64,000 nt of DNA. Origin: Hydractinia symbiolongicarpus (lineage: Eukaryota; Cnidaria; Hydrozoa; Anthoathecata; Hydractiniidae). The translations under genes and the position numbers were made by a program. The stretch spans positions 21,342,501 through 21,406,500 of the forward strand of contig NC_079879.1 of NCBI RefSeq assembly GCF_029227915.1. Reading direction: 5' to 3'. The notes under the pieces are model-generated. The model saw only the letters and a program-made list of their open reading frames with translations. It searched no databases and was not told the origin of the DNA. This document shows positions 1 to 42,894 of the stretch, in pieces (the first letter of the stretch is position 1; the number at the start of each line of letters is the position of its first letter).

Positions 1-2104
1 GAGTGAGTGTGATGCTATCTGAACAGATAGGATAGGATTTGGGGACTAGGTTGCCGTGGGGGTATGTTTATAAAAAACTTAACAATTTCTTATAAAAGTC
101 AAGCTCTTTTTCCATCTTCTATTGAAAATGCTGGATATAAGATGGTAAACTGGGAACAAAGTTGCTCACACACGTTTTCAAAATGTTACTCAACATTGTG
201 GAACACACTGACACTTCTCCAAACCACAAATATGTTAATCCTTTCACAGCGCTCGTTCAAAAATTATAAGTGTTTTCTTAACGTCATAAAAATTTCATTA
301 AACTAACCAATCTCATTATGAGATGATGGTAATAGCTTTGCTAATTTTAAAGAACAGCTCGTTCAGAAGTAATTTCAAAAATGTGCCATTTTCACAAATA
401 TAGCTACGATGGACGTTTTACATGCAATACCAATTCGACTCCAGGCCTTCCAATTATTTTTGTTTTTAAAAAATAAAATAAAAGCAAGGTATACAAACCA
501 CATATTCCAAGAATTTAACCGCATTTTAAGTCGATGTTCGCATTGGTGTTTGTATTGCAAAAAATAAAAATAAATAAATAAATAAAAAACAGTTGCTGAA
601 CCCTAGGACAAACGACAAGTATTTTTCTCAAAAATTGTTTTTGCAGTAAAAAAAATTTTTGTATACAAATCCTATTTTTCGCGCATGCATAAGCATGAGA
701 AGCGGGGCATTAATGACAAGCTTGACCCCAACACCTATTACCGTGACAGCGCCGTCAAAAAGGAAATAGCCCTGGGGACAAGATTGACAGCAAGATGTTT
801 TATTTTCACAGAAACATGCATCATAACTACAGTTTATGTTACGAGGGAGAGTTAGATTGCGAAACGAAGGGTGAACTTCTTGACTCATCTTTTCGCAGCT
901 CTTCTTTATATGAGGTTGCGATTGAACGCGCTTCGTCGAAAGCTTGAATGTGCATCAAGAGGGAAATAATCTTCTTTATAGTAACTCTAAAAGAAAGAAA
1001 TTTATCCATCAATTTCTTTCATACTTAAAAATCAAAATAGGAGGGCTTTAAACAAAGTACAAGTCAATAGCTCCTAATCACTAAGTCTGACATATTTAGT
1101 GGATCTGGTATAAAAATAGCCTGGGAACCAGGATGGTCTCATTTCCTACTAAGCTTATTGTAGTAAGCAGCTGCGTGATTGCAGAACTTGCGTAAATACT
1201 TCACTCACTCATTAGAGACTTGTTTTAACAGAAATAATGGAGACGATTTTTTAATAATCAAAATGTAAAAAATTGAATTATGGGTGGCCAAAGTGATGGC
1301 ACCCACCTCCCCCCGACCAACATGTACGCCTTTAGTCTGACCACCCTCTCCACTCCCACCCCCCTCTAAGTGCGCACTACATTATGGATGCCCCAACGGT
1401 AATTTAAAAAGTTCATTTCGTGGGAAATCGATTAGTGCATCATTGAGAAAAGAAAATAGTATGTTAAGTGATAATTTCCTCTTTAATAAACAACAGGCGT
1501 CTCCTAAAAATGCCTCGACAATTCTGCATTCAAATTTTGAAATTTTTAAGACAATCAAAAGAAATCCCAGGACATGTTGTCTCGATTTGCATTTCCGTTG
1601 GACCTACTAATAAGAGTAGCGCTGATAAGAGACAAAAAGACCTGGGGACAAGGTTAAATATTAGCGCTATAAAAAATTAGAAGACTGATAGATAATTTGA
1701 AGACGCACGCTACAAGTAACGTGAATACAACAATTCGTGTTAATTCTGTGCCTCGTTAATTTTCTGGAATGGAGGCATGAAACACTGCGTTTCGTAAAAT
1801 CCTGTCAGAAACATATTGTCAGAAAAGCTCAAAGTTACATGGACTTGCTTGTTTGTCTGTGTACCATAATGTGTAAGGAGAAAATGAACATGGTCACTTT
1901 AAAAATGGCATCAACTAAACAGATTATTGACATTATGTCAACAATACTCCATTATTTCTTGGACATATATATTGGAAAAATAAATTACCCATTGCCATTT
2001 TTAATACCATGATCACATGATCATTGTAGTAAATGAGCCATCAACAGAAAAAAACAGAAAATAATTCAAGATTTGAGGTTCGGATCATTGCGAAACCCTT
2101 CATA

Positions 2105-2139
2105 AAACACCCACTTGATATGATACCAAGTGGGTGTTT
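2105..2139. other. Perfect 13-bp stem hairpin
   Basis: AAACACCCACTTG (2105-2117) is followed after 9 bases by its exact reverse complement CAAGTGGGTGTTT (2127-2139). No T-run or gene end explains it. Confidence 0.6.
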
Positions 2140-2239
2140 AAATTGATATTGGTCGTAGCTAATACCGCTATTATAAGCTAATTGGTACACGCTTTTTTAA
2201 AAAGAATAGTGTTTTTTTTGTTTCAACATCAATATCTTA

Positions 2240-2420
2240 ACTTTTAGGCAAAAATCGTCCTGATATATTCTCCTGTTATATTCTTAGCACAGTTAGGATT
2301 GGAAGATCTGGTGTAAAAATCACTCCTAATGGTGTCGAAACAGCCTAGACTTTTGTGAAGAAAAAATACTTCAAATAAAACCTGAGAAAAGACATTTTAC
2401 ATCAATGATAGGACACAAGT
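2240..2420 (+). repeat. Dispersed repeat D1, copy 1
   Basis: It shares ordered blocks with 19215-19400: AAAATCGTCCTGAT, GTGTAAAAATCACTCCTAA, AAACAGCCTAGA, and ATTTTACATCAATGATAGGA. The blocks occur in the same order and orientation with similar spacing. Family unknown. Confidence 0.65.
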
Positions 2421-5377
2421 AATCAGACATTAGTCGTTATTTGGAAAATGAGCCCCCACCAAAATAATAGTCGTCTTTTTTACAAGGCATAGTTTGAATA
2501 GGGTAGTTGGATAGAATTTCGTGTTGTTGATACTCCAAAGAGTGTTGTCTCGATGGTCTACTTAACGTGGTAAAGTATTTCTCTCATGATAAGATATATA
2601 AGAGCAATATCCATCTGTCTGCCGCAGATCTTCATAAAGAAAACATCCATCATTTAACAGTAAAAATATAGCTGTGTTCACACATGAAACAAAACAAACG
2701 AGGTCGGTGAACGCTACGCAGCCAATATACACCAATAATCTCGTAGCTTCTATGCTACGTCGGCAAGAAGTGAAACGTTGTGGTTTTCTGTAGCGCGAAT
2801 GAAGATATGAAAATTTTTCCTGATTCTTTCAAAGAGAATCCTTAACTAGCTTATAATTTCCGTTCTATAAACCTGTTTTGAAATGTTTGCTCCGTGTGAA
2901 ATTTATAAAAAAACACGTGTTAACAATGGATAATCCTTTGCAGTACCATCAAGTAATATTTGCCAAATGCCTGGTCAAACCGCTGTATCATTGGTCGGTA
3001 ATATGGGGAAAACAACCACTTTTTACATTTGCCAGTACATACTCGCTTGTTTGCAATAACAAAGGGTGCTGATTTGTTAAGTCTGTCTGTTTAAGTTGCA
3101 TTTTCTTCGATTTTTCTATTGTGTATTGTTAACACTACCGCTCTTAACTATTAGAAAAAGAAGGAAAAATAGCTTTGATTTTTTTTTTGAAGCTTGAAAT
3201 ATGGTTTAATTGATAATTCCATTTCATAATTTTTCTGCCTAGGATAGAGGGGAAGAGGGGAGAAGGGCTGTTACAAAACGCAAAAGGGGAGGGGGTTCTA
3301 TTTGTTGTACATCTATATTCCTTTTCATTTTATTTTCTTTTATTTTTCTATTCATTTTTTACGGCTATGTAATCCCTCATTGTTTAATTTTGGTATTTGA
3401 TATTGAAGATCGCAAGATGTGTAAAGATATCCAGTGGACAGCTGCCACTTAATCATTCGGTCATATCTTGCTATGTAAGACATCTATACAAAATTCAATT
3501 CAAAAATAAAAAGTGTAGATATATAGAAGGTAAAAAAGTCAGGCAGCCACAGAACTGGCAGGAAAGACAACAAAGATTGTGGCTTGAGGAAATTTACGAC
3601 CATGATTTAAAGAATTTAGAACAGTAAAACAGAAATAAAGGATAAGGACTCCGAAATTAGTATTATTACGTAGTGAACTTAAAATATTATTGTAACAAAA
3701 GAGTAAACAATTCACATGCAGTACATAAAACATTACTAATTTTTGCTATCACTGAAGGATCTGTTCAAATATGATAGTAGAGATTGAATGTATAAAAGCA
3801 GATAAAACATAAGAAGCAAAGCAGAGGGGTAAATATCAAAAGAGAAGACGAAAAAACATCACAGCAATAAAACATGTCCATCACAGGTTCTTCAAATATT
3901 GTATTAATATATTAATGTAAAAACAGAGATCCTTTCCCTGCTTACGCCAATATAAGATCGAACAGAACGTGCCGAGCTGCTAACTCTAAGCCAGCATAAG
4001 AACCAGGCAATACCAGTGCTATATGTTAGACATCGAGATGATTTAAAACTTTCAAGTTCACACAAGGGTTTTCTTTTCCTAGTCCTACCAAGTAATAAGT
4101 TGTGTCACATAATAAAAGATGTTCTTCCAGCTCGATTTTTACATTAAGGAACATTAAGTCTGCTACCGTTGTCTCTTGTACCAATCGAAAGTATGAGATT
4201 ATGGGTTTGTTTCTCTTTGTAAGTAATTGGAGACCTCAATTACCTACACAATTACAAATGTTTTTTTCTTGTGTGTGGTTTGTAATCCAGGTAATTTTTT
4301 AGAAACGGAGAAATTAGTATATTGGGGTAGTAAGATAGCTGAAACAAAAAAATATAGAAAAGGTTTGTAATTGTTTTCATCTGATTGTGAAGAATTCTAG
4401 TCGCAAACAAACAACGAGAGAGTCATAGAAACCCGTGGGAGGGGGTAGCGGCATGTGCAGGGACCGGATTGCATAAATAATAAAAAAACTGACGACAAAG
4501 AAGAAAAACTAACAAACTCGTCTAAAGGCAATAATTTAAAACATCTTCCCTGCCAAATCTTAATTAGTGGGGGAAGATACAACATGTTAAGTTAATTGTT
4601 TGAAGGCGTTTCTGTTTAAATAGCATAATTTGGTTGTAAATAGGAAGAAGAATTGATAACAAAACATAGTAAAGAAGTTCTCACGCGAAACCCTATTTTA
4701 AGGAGGGGTGTTATGATGAAAAAAAAATTAAATTATTTTAAACAGCTTCCAGAAAATGTTTAAAAAAATTCAGTTTTGTTTTAGTAGTGGGAAAAAATTA
4801 TCCACAATTTTTCGTAATAAGGTCAAAGTAAAATTCATAAAATTTTAGAAAAAAAATTTGTAGAAAATAAACAGATGGGGGTGGTAAAATCCTCCCCCTC
4901 CCCTCCCCCCAAAAATTGGTTGAATCTTTGATCCTGCGTTATATGTCGCGTAAACAGCTGATTAATCTTCTCTTGTGGTACATACCATGTTTATAAGAAT
5001 CAATTTTTTTTAAAATAGCTAAGAATCTTTTACGTCTCCTGATTTTGTATGGTTAATCTGTTTCTTAACCTTTTTATGAAGCAGAGTCGGCTTAGTGGAT
5101 GAACGTACACGTTAATGTTAGTTCGTGTTCATTTGAACGTCTTTGTGGATCATGCAGAAAACATCCACTCCGTCCAAAACTTTATCCACTTTAGGTAGAA
5201 AATTTTGTTCACGCAAGATACCTCAACACAGCAACCATGCCTTAATAAGAAATAAAGAAATTCTGCCGTCGAAACCTCAGAAAAATTATTTCAGGCGACT
5301 GATGTATAATTCTTTGCAAACAATATTATTATTACTATTATTTACCCAGGATAGTTTCTTCAGTTCATGATAGAGCT

Positions 5378-5631
5378 GTTATCAATGAGGTTCCTGCGAA
5401 GGGGATCCTAGTGCATTTAAAGCTCCCATTTGAGCTACAAAAGTCGGGCAAGCACAACCGGGCAAGCACAACAGCCGCTTACTTAGACAACCGCCTAAGA
5501 TATCAATTCTACTCTCATGCTGAACGTTGGAAGGATCGATTCACACTTTTATGGTCTCTTGCATGATAAGCTGGGGTTTGGACCCAAAAACTTCCGCACT
5601 GGAGTCGAACGCTCTACCCCTGGGCTACCAG
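5378..5631 (-). mobile_element. tRNA-derived SINE family A, copy 1
   Basis: On the minus strand the 5' part (5631-5570) looks like a tRNA: an A box around GGGGTAGAGC and a B box around GGGTCCAAACCCC. The non-tRNA body below it matches the copy at 10813-11051 over its whole length (shared GAGGTTCCTGC, GGGATCC, TAAGATATCAAT versus TAAAATATCAAT, GATTCACA). Divergence between copies suggests an old, inactive family. Confidence 0.75.
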
Positions 5632-6407
5632 ATCAGAATATCAAATTTAACTACAAAGGCCAAAGAAAAACAATTTACTAGATTTTTTTCTATTATTATC
5701 CTCGTGACGCAACTTTGATTAATTTCGTCAAACATTGATTTCGACGAATATACATTCTAAATACATTTTCTTTTTTTGCAGATACCTTGCTACATATACT
5801 ACATATTATATCATATAGCTTCAGGGCTAAACATTTCACAATCACGATACAGTTGGAACAAATCCCCTTACAACCTTACGTCCTTTGCCAACATTTTTTC
5901 CATAAGATTATCCCAATCCTGCCCGTAGAAAATTTTTTTTTTTTCTTTTCACCAACGACATAAACATATAAGTTTTGTTATCTGCCATCGGTTTATTACG
6001 GTAGATAAAAACATTAAAAAGGCTAAACAAGCTCCACAAAAAAAAAAAAGATAATTGCTGTTTACGTCAACTGTCTGCACCTCTAATTAATCTAAAATAC
6101 GAATTTTTGCTAAAAAATTGTGTCCATACTATAGCTAAGAATTTTAAATTTTCTGCTTAGGAAACAAATGTAAAAATAGGGAAAATCGCCCGAAAATCCA
6201 ACTTTACCTAAATGCTGGGTAAAATCTTAGGAAAAAACCCCGATAAAACTGGGTTAGTCACGTGTCGAAACTTCTGTAGAATGTCTCCCATCGATAAAAG
6301 TTTCTAATTTTAATTATAACGACAACCAATGCTATAAAGGCGTCCCTGCAGTATTTTACGAGGTGTTTATAACCAAACGTTGAGTGGAAATAAACAAAAC
6401 TTGCTAC

Positions 6408-37148
<30,741 letters not shown>

Positions 37149-37977
37149 AACGACTGATTCTTACTCAATCTAAAAAAAGAATAAAAAAAAAAGAATTACT
37201 GTTTAAATCAAACATAAAAGGCAATACTTTAAAGGAAATGTTTCATCCTACTTTTTTTAATTTTTAATAAGCATAAAAAAGTATTCAACTATTATTTTTC
37301 AAAGATGCAAACAATAACCCATTGCATTTTATTAATTTGCAGTCTAATATTAAAGCAGGGTGGTGATTATTTTTCTAAAAACAAATTCTAGATATTTCCT
37401 GGTAATTTCCATGTTAATTAAATTTAGATGCAAAAGTTTTATTGCTCAATCCGCAAAAAAATATTTTATAAATTAAAACAAAAAGAAAAGTATGAAATAT
37501 ATTTGAGCTTTAAAGCACAAGTATGTTTCTAAAAAGACCAAAAAATATTTAGTGTTGTTAGGTATTTTCATATGCAGTTACTCAAAAACTGAGTGACATA
37601 ATTTAGTAACTTTCCACCGTAATATATAATTTTTTTATTCGTATTACAAAGAAGAAATTTGACACACAATAGCTTAAAGCAATAAATTTCTTGAACACCA
37701 AAAATACATATATACAATGACAGCATAAATAATTATTTATTAATAATTTATTTATAACAAAAAATTAGTTACATTAAAAAACTCCTTGCAAAGCAGATGG
37801 AAATTGAAAAGCTCAAGGTAAAAACTATACGGTTAATATTCCCTAGTTACATTGTTTACCTAGAATTTAATTTTACCTTACCTTTTACCTTTAATTATTT
37901 TACATTCAGACGAGCAGTCAAGAAAGTTCTAGGAGCTTTTATCACAGCAGAAAATTATAAACAAAGAGATAGTAAAA
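37149..37977. other. PAXBP1-ATG101 intergenic region
   Basis: AT-rich, with no further coding segment. It should contain the PAXBP1 promoter and the ATG101 3' end (TTTATT near 37735-37755). Confidence 0.6.
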
Positions 37978-38637
37978 TTAATAATTAAATGTGTCTTTTA
38001 ACAGTTTCCTCATAGTATTCCCCATCGTCATTTCGGATGAATATTCCCCTGTTTGAAATGAGACCCGGTGCAGATATGGCTGGACATCATCATACTGATC
38101 ATCAAATACGTTTGTTAAGTCTGGTTCATTTGGCATTTTTGGGATGTACTCAGGTTGGTTAACAATCTGACAAATTGTTCGTATTTTTTCATTTACATTA
38201 TCTGTTAACTTTTCATGTAGTATATTTCGTTCATTCTCATTTCCCATGTGCACAACTTCAAACTTTAAAACCCAAAGCTCCCAAGGAACAGACTCAGTTG
38301 GAAATGGCCATGGGCTTTTGCGCTTTTGATAAAACTCTAGTGATAATTGTCCATTTTTATAGCCATCCATACTTTTTAAAGCATCTTTAAATTGTCTTGC
38401 CTGTTTTTGAACATTTTTGTGCAACTTATCACTAGAGCAGCGTACATACGTACAATCAATGAACTGACAATCAACGTCTTCAAATCCAATAGTTCCAATC
38501 GTATAAGATCCCTGCTGTTGATAATGAAATTTTCCAGTTGATCGATGAAACAACAGAGTGTGCAATATGCTACAAACAACTTCTTCAACTTGACTCAATT
38601 CAACTGTAAATTCAAAGACTTGTGATCTAGCATTCAT
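37978..38637 (-). CDS. ATG101: Autophagy-related protein 101
   Basis: HORMA-fold subunit of the ULK1/ATG1 autophagy-initiation complex, which stabilises ATG13 in the cytosol and recruits downstream factors. The protein is 219 aa, full length for the family (human about 218), and resembles it end to end: HRSTGKFHY near residue 31, DVDCQFIDCTYVR near 55, SLEFYQKRKSPWPF at 99-112, and DVQPYLHRVSFQ near the C-terminus. W110 and F112 sit in the WF finger used for partner recruitment, at the same numbering as in human. There are no introns, unlike the neighbours. It lies 0.83 kb upstream of PAXBP1 on the same strand. TTTATT motifs at about 37735-37755 supply AATAAA on this strand. Confidence 0.97.
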   Translation of the reverse strand: MNARSQVFEFTVELSQVEEVVCSILHTLLFHRSTGKFHYQQQGSYTIGTIGFEDVDCQFIDCTYVRCSSDKLHKNVQKQARQFKDALKSMDGYKNGQLSLEFYQKRKSPWPFPTESVPWELWVLKFEVVHMGNENERNILHEKLTDNVNEKIRTICQIVNQPEYIPKMPNEPDLTNVFDDQYDDVQPYLHRVSFQTGEYSSEMTMGNTMRKLLKDTFNY

Positions 38638-38761
38638 TGTGCATTTAGCTAGTTATAAATATAATCTAAAAATAAAGAAAATGCCATTGCTTACTTCAGT
38701 TGTAAGGCAGCAAAAATGTATAGAGATAGGAAAACGTCACTTCAGTGTCGAAAACACTGAA

Positions 38762-38810
38762 GTGGCTTATTTCTATGTGCCCTGTGTTCTAAATGTATAC
38801 ATTAGGTATA
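38762..38810 (-). mobile_element. SINE family C, 3' portion of an interrupted copy
   Basis: AATGTATACATTAGGTATA matches the reverse complement of the intact SINE near 20655-20675. The copy is cut at TA by the TIR element that starts at 38811 and resumes at 40470. Confidence 0.75.
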
Positions 38811-40469
38811 CAGTACCGCCTGCGTGTAACTTTACATGTACGCGAGTTTTACGACCTCATGTAACGATCTCATGTCTACATAAAGAACGTTCACATATCT
38901 TTTGTTTACACACAAATTTAATTGCTTTCTATTGTTATCGTCGTGCGCGAGTCATAACAATAAGATTTGATGAATCCTTTTGTTGTCACATGTAACATGC
39001 ATGTTATTGTTTAAAAGTGTTAAAGATCACGAAGGCTATTGAAATATATTATTTTAGAAAAAAAAACGAACATAAAACTTAATATTTAAAAAAAACTAAT
39101 GTTGCTACTTTTTAAAACTTTTAGTAATAATTCTTTATCATCGAAGCATATTTTTTAACATGCAAAACTTTTAAAAGTTCTTCTTATAAAAAGCAACGTT
39201 TAACAGCGCAAACGGAAAAAGCCTACTTTCAGGACTTTCCCCTTTACGATAAGATTTTGAAAACAGATTAAATTTCAATACCGAAGAACGAAAAATCTAA
39301 AAATCTAACTTTTGACGTTCTTGACAGATCTAATTGTGAGAACATTTTGTTTTGCGATGCGATCTAAAAAAGCTTTTCTATCGCCATTTTTCGTTCTTAA
39401 ATTTTTAAAACGCGATCTTAAAAAGCTTTTCTATCGCCGTTTTTCGTTTTCAAACTTTTAAAATGGGATCTTAAAAATCTTTTCTATCAGCGTTTTTCGT
39501 TTTTAAACTTTTAAAATGTGATCTAAAAAGCTTTTCTATCACCGTTTTTTCGTTTTTAAACTTTTAAAATGCGATCTAAAAAAGCTTTTCTATCGCCGTT
39601 TTTTCGTTTTTAAACTTTTAAAATGTGATCTTAAAAAGCTTTTCTATCGCCGTTTTTCGTTTTCAAACTTTTAAAATGGGATCTTAAAAATCTTTTCTAT
39701 CAGCGTTTTTCGTTTTTAAACTTTTAAAATGTGATCTAAAAAGCTTTTCTATCACCGTTTTTTCGTTTTTAAACTTTTAAAATGCGATCTAAAAAAGCTT
39801 TTCTATCGCCGTTTTTTCGTTTTTAAACTTTTAAAATGTGATCTAAAAAAGCTTTTCTATCGCCGTTTTTCGTTTTTAAACTTTTAAAATGCGATCTAAA
39901 AAAGCTTTTCTATCGCCGTTTTTCGTTTTCAAACTTTTAAAATGGGATCTTAAAAATCTTTTCTATCAGCGTTTTTTGTTTTTAAACTTTTAAAATGCGA
40001 TCTAAAAAGCTTTTCTATCACCGTTTTTTCGTTTTTAAACTTTTAAAATGTGATCTAAAAAAGCTTTTCTATCGCCGTTTTTCATTCTTAAACTTTTAAA
40101 ATGTGTTCTAAAAATCTTTTCTATCGCCGTTTTTCATTTTTAAATTTTTAAAACGCGATCTAAAAAAGCTTTTATTTTTAAAGTTTTAAGTAAAGTGAGT
40201 AAAAACAATAAACCTTTGTTAAATTTTATTTTCAATGGTGGATCTCTTGACGACTGTAGCAATTAAATACAACAATGGGACACACACAGTTCACATGAGC
40301 TAATTAAATTTCGCGAACAAGACATGAACTCTATTGTTTTCAACATGCAAAAATAGCTCATGTATTTAACAATAGGTTAACAATAACAACGAAAGTTCTA
40401 AGGCTACCGAAAGCTCATGCGAAGGTGATAACTATCGCGTACATGTAAAGTTACACGCAGGCGGTACTG
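38811..40469. mobile_element. Non-autonomous Tc1/mariner-type element with internal satellite
   Basis: Perfect 35-bp terminal inverted repeats (38811-38845 and 40435-40469) begin CAGTACCGCC and end GGCGGTACTG, flanked by TA on both sides (38809-38810, 40470-40471). CAGT ends and a TA target duplication are typical of Tc1/mariner elements. Length is 1659 bp with no transposase frame. About half the interior is a ~53-bp satellite. The empty target can be read from the SINE at 20501-20752. Confidence 0.88.
39340..40190. repeat. ~53-bp satellite, about 16 copies
   Basis: Units contain GCGATCTAAAAAAGCTTTTC, TATCGCCGTTTTTCG and TTTTTAAACTTTTAAAAT. Variant TTTTCAAAC/TTAAAATGGGATC units recur near 39451, 39664 and 39930, that is 213 and 266 bases apart (4 and 5 units), so there is higher-order structure. 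Wholly inside the TIR element 38811-40469. Confidence 0.95.
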
Positions 40470-40570
40470 TACACTGGCATTGCCTAACCAATTTCCCCCC
40501 ACATGACATAGGCTCGCTTTAGTAAAAGCATTTGTTAGATATGTAATTATGAAGCAAACTCTGAAACCAC
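40470..40570 (-). mobile_element. SINE family C, 5' portion of the interrupted copy
   Basis: CACTGGCATTGCCTAACC continues the antisense SINE broken at 38810. Similarity fades outward (GTAAAAGCATTTGTTAGATA compares with the SINE's GTAAAGACACTTGCTAAACA on the same strand). Confidence 0.65.
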
Positions 40571-40879
40571 TACCCCATATGCCACATTGCAGGACAAAAT
40601 AATTTCTTTGAGTGGTCCACTAGAAGCAAAAGCATGGTGACTAAAGAAAATTACAATAAAATTCCAGGACATTTAAGGTCTTTCCGAAATATTTTTATCT
40701 TATTTTCCAGGATAATTCCAGGGAAAAATTGCTAAATATGCTAAATTTCTATGAATTGAGAAGAAGTATAATTTACTGATTAATTGGGAAATTAAAACTT
40801 TAAAAATAGGTTTATTCTTATAGCAATAAATTAAGGAACAAATTCCAGCATTCCCACTTCATCAAGGTAAATATATTTA

Positions 40880-42270
40880 GGGACCGTCTCAAAATGTTGG
40901 TACGTAGTTCGTATAATTTGTATAAAAAACTTTGTATCGATTTATTAAATCTTTCATATTATTTTATTTTTAATACGAACTTTTTCGTATCATCAAAATT
41001 ACAAGTTTGTACAAAGTTCGTATCATTTAAAATAAAGTTTGTATGTAGTTCGTATCATTTTTAAAGAAGTTCGTATAAAAATTTGCTTATACGAAGTTCG
41101 TTTATTATAATTGGACTATTATCGATAGTCTTTATATTAAAATTTTTTCAACAATTATAAAGTACGTTTCGTTATACGAACTTTGTTTATTTTAATTGGA
41201 TTTATTATCTAAGGTCTTAAGGGATCGTCTCCATGACATCGTATAAAACCAAAAGATCGCCGTAGATCATTTAAATCATTTTCTGGTTTCGTATTGAAAT
41301 AATTATGCGCAATTACGCCGATACTTTTGAAGTTCGTGCTTGCTTTTTTAGTTTGCATTTTAAAAATATAAGAACGAAGAACGGCGATATAAATGCTTCG
41401 TTAGATCACATTTTGAAAGTTTAGGAACGAAAAGGGGTGATAGAAATGCTTCTTAACATCGCATTTTAAAAGTTTAAAAACGAAAAGCGGTGATAGAAAT
41501 GCTTCTTTAATCGCATTTTAAAAATTTAAAAACGAAAAGCAGCGAAAGAAATGCTTTGTTAGATCACGTTTTAAAAATTAATAAACGAAGAACGGTGATA
41601 GAAAAGCTTTGTTAGATCGCTTTTTTAAAGTTTAAGAACGAAAATCGGCAATAGAAATACTTTTTGAGATCACGTTTTAAAAATTTAAAAACAAAGAACG
41701 AAGATAGAAAAGCTTCGTTAGATCGTGTTTTAAAAGTTTAAGAACGAAAAACGACGAGAGATAATTATTTAATTTCACATTACAAGTCTAAATCATTTTG
41801 TTTATAAGTACCAATCCTTCGAAATTCGCACGAACAGCGTTTAGAGAGATGGTTGTTTGTAAGTTCTAATCATTTGAAGTAATAAGAACAGCGTTTAGAA
41901 ATTGTTAATGCTTATTTCAAGGCTAGCTGCATAGCGAAAACTTAGATTTCTATGAGAAAATTATATTAAATTATATATTGTATGACCATTTGTTTAAAAA
42001 TTTGTATCACAATTCATATTGGAAAATCTTAATAATTTGTATAAAATTTCATATAAAAATTCATATAAGTAAGAATATACTTCGTATGACAATTCGTATG
42101 AAAATCGTATTAAATTTGTATGAAAATCGTTTAAAATTCGTATAGGACTTTTTAAAAATCGTATAACTAATTAACACTATACAAATTGTATACGATTTTT
42201 ATACGAATTGTAAGCAATTAAATTTGTATATATTCTTATAAAATGTCATACGAAATTTGTAGATGATCCC
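40880..42270. mobile_element. Harbinger-like MITE with TTA target duplication
   Basis: Ends GGGACCGTCTCAAAAT and, reversed, GGGATCATCTACAAAT; TTA flanks both sides (40877-40879, 42271-42273). A 3-bp TTA duplication suits PIF/Harbinger elements. The interior has many imperfect TTCGTATAA-type motifs and an array of the ~53-bp satellite in reverse orientation at about 41340-41760. An internal GGGATCGTCTCC at 41221 looks like another terminus, so this may be two nested elements. No transposase frame. Confidence 0.65.
41340..41760. repeat. ~53-bp satellite, inverted array, about 8 copies
   Basis: Units such as TAAAAGTTTAAAAACGAAAA followed by GCGGTGATAGAAATGCTTC are the reverse complement of the satellite at 39340-40190, but more diverged. 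Confidence 0.88.
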
Positions 42271-42894
42271 TTAGCGTAAATAGCCAATCTGTCCTATGCA
42301 GTCCTTCCTTTTTGACTGTCATTATGCGCGCATATATGTAAACATTTACAACTTATCCAGTCAGGGAAAACTTTTAAATATGATGTTACAGTTCCAATAA
42401 ACTAAACCTCTTCTTAACTAGGTCTATTATGTCCTAACTTAAGCAGCAAAACGCTTATTTAAACTGTTAAAAGCAAAATATTTCAAAATTCACACACTCA
42501 AGCTGAAATTTGCATCTTCTTTTAGTGCCAAGAAGGATATGTGATCAACTACAATTATTTGTACATCGTGTTTTCATCAACCAAAACCATGTGCACAGGC
42601 AAAATGGCAGCTAGTTGTTGTGATGTTAGAATTTTTGGCCAAAGCCTAATAGAGGTTAAAATAATTTCCCGCAATAAACAATATTAAATCAATAAAAATG
42701 TTTCCACAGCTTTTTGATTTTTATACAGTTTAATATGGCTGTGTTGCAGATTAAACTATACCATGACTGGAAGTGTGCTATCTCATAAACCCTTTGCTGA
42801 TTAAAAATGTGTTTTTCGACAAAACTAAATTTAAGTCACTTCTTATATTAAAATACAAAAGACGATATAACAACCAGCAGAGAGGGTGGGGGAT

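Larger units (their letters stand above)
1..5377. other. No supported gene; AT-rich DNA with minor repeats
   Basis: I see no exon I can assign. Contents: (AAAT)n near 566-586, motifs of the form CCTGGGGACAAG near 771 and 1640, a 13-bp hairpin at 2105-2139, one copy of a dispersed repeat at 2240-2420, and a short G-rich stretch near 3241-3300. Open frames of 50-60 codons occur on both strands near 3970-4240, without recognisable similarity. The missing last exon of PAXBP1 should lie here or left of the window. Confidence 0.5.

Noticed and set aside
628-888. 86-codon cysteine-containing frame, minus strand
   Set aside because: No recognisable cysteine framework or exon borders, and it includes a CCTGGGGACAAG motif also seen near 1640, so probably repeat-derived.
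3970-4240. Open frames of about 55-65 codons on both strands
   Set aside because: No similarity I can name and no splice context; too short to support.
38639-38995. 118-codon frame upstream of ATG101, plus strand
   Set aside because: It crosses a SINE fragment and the terminal repeat of the TIR element.
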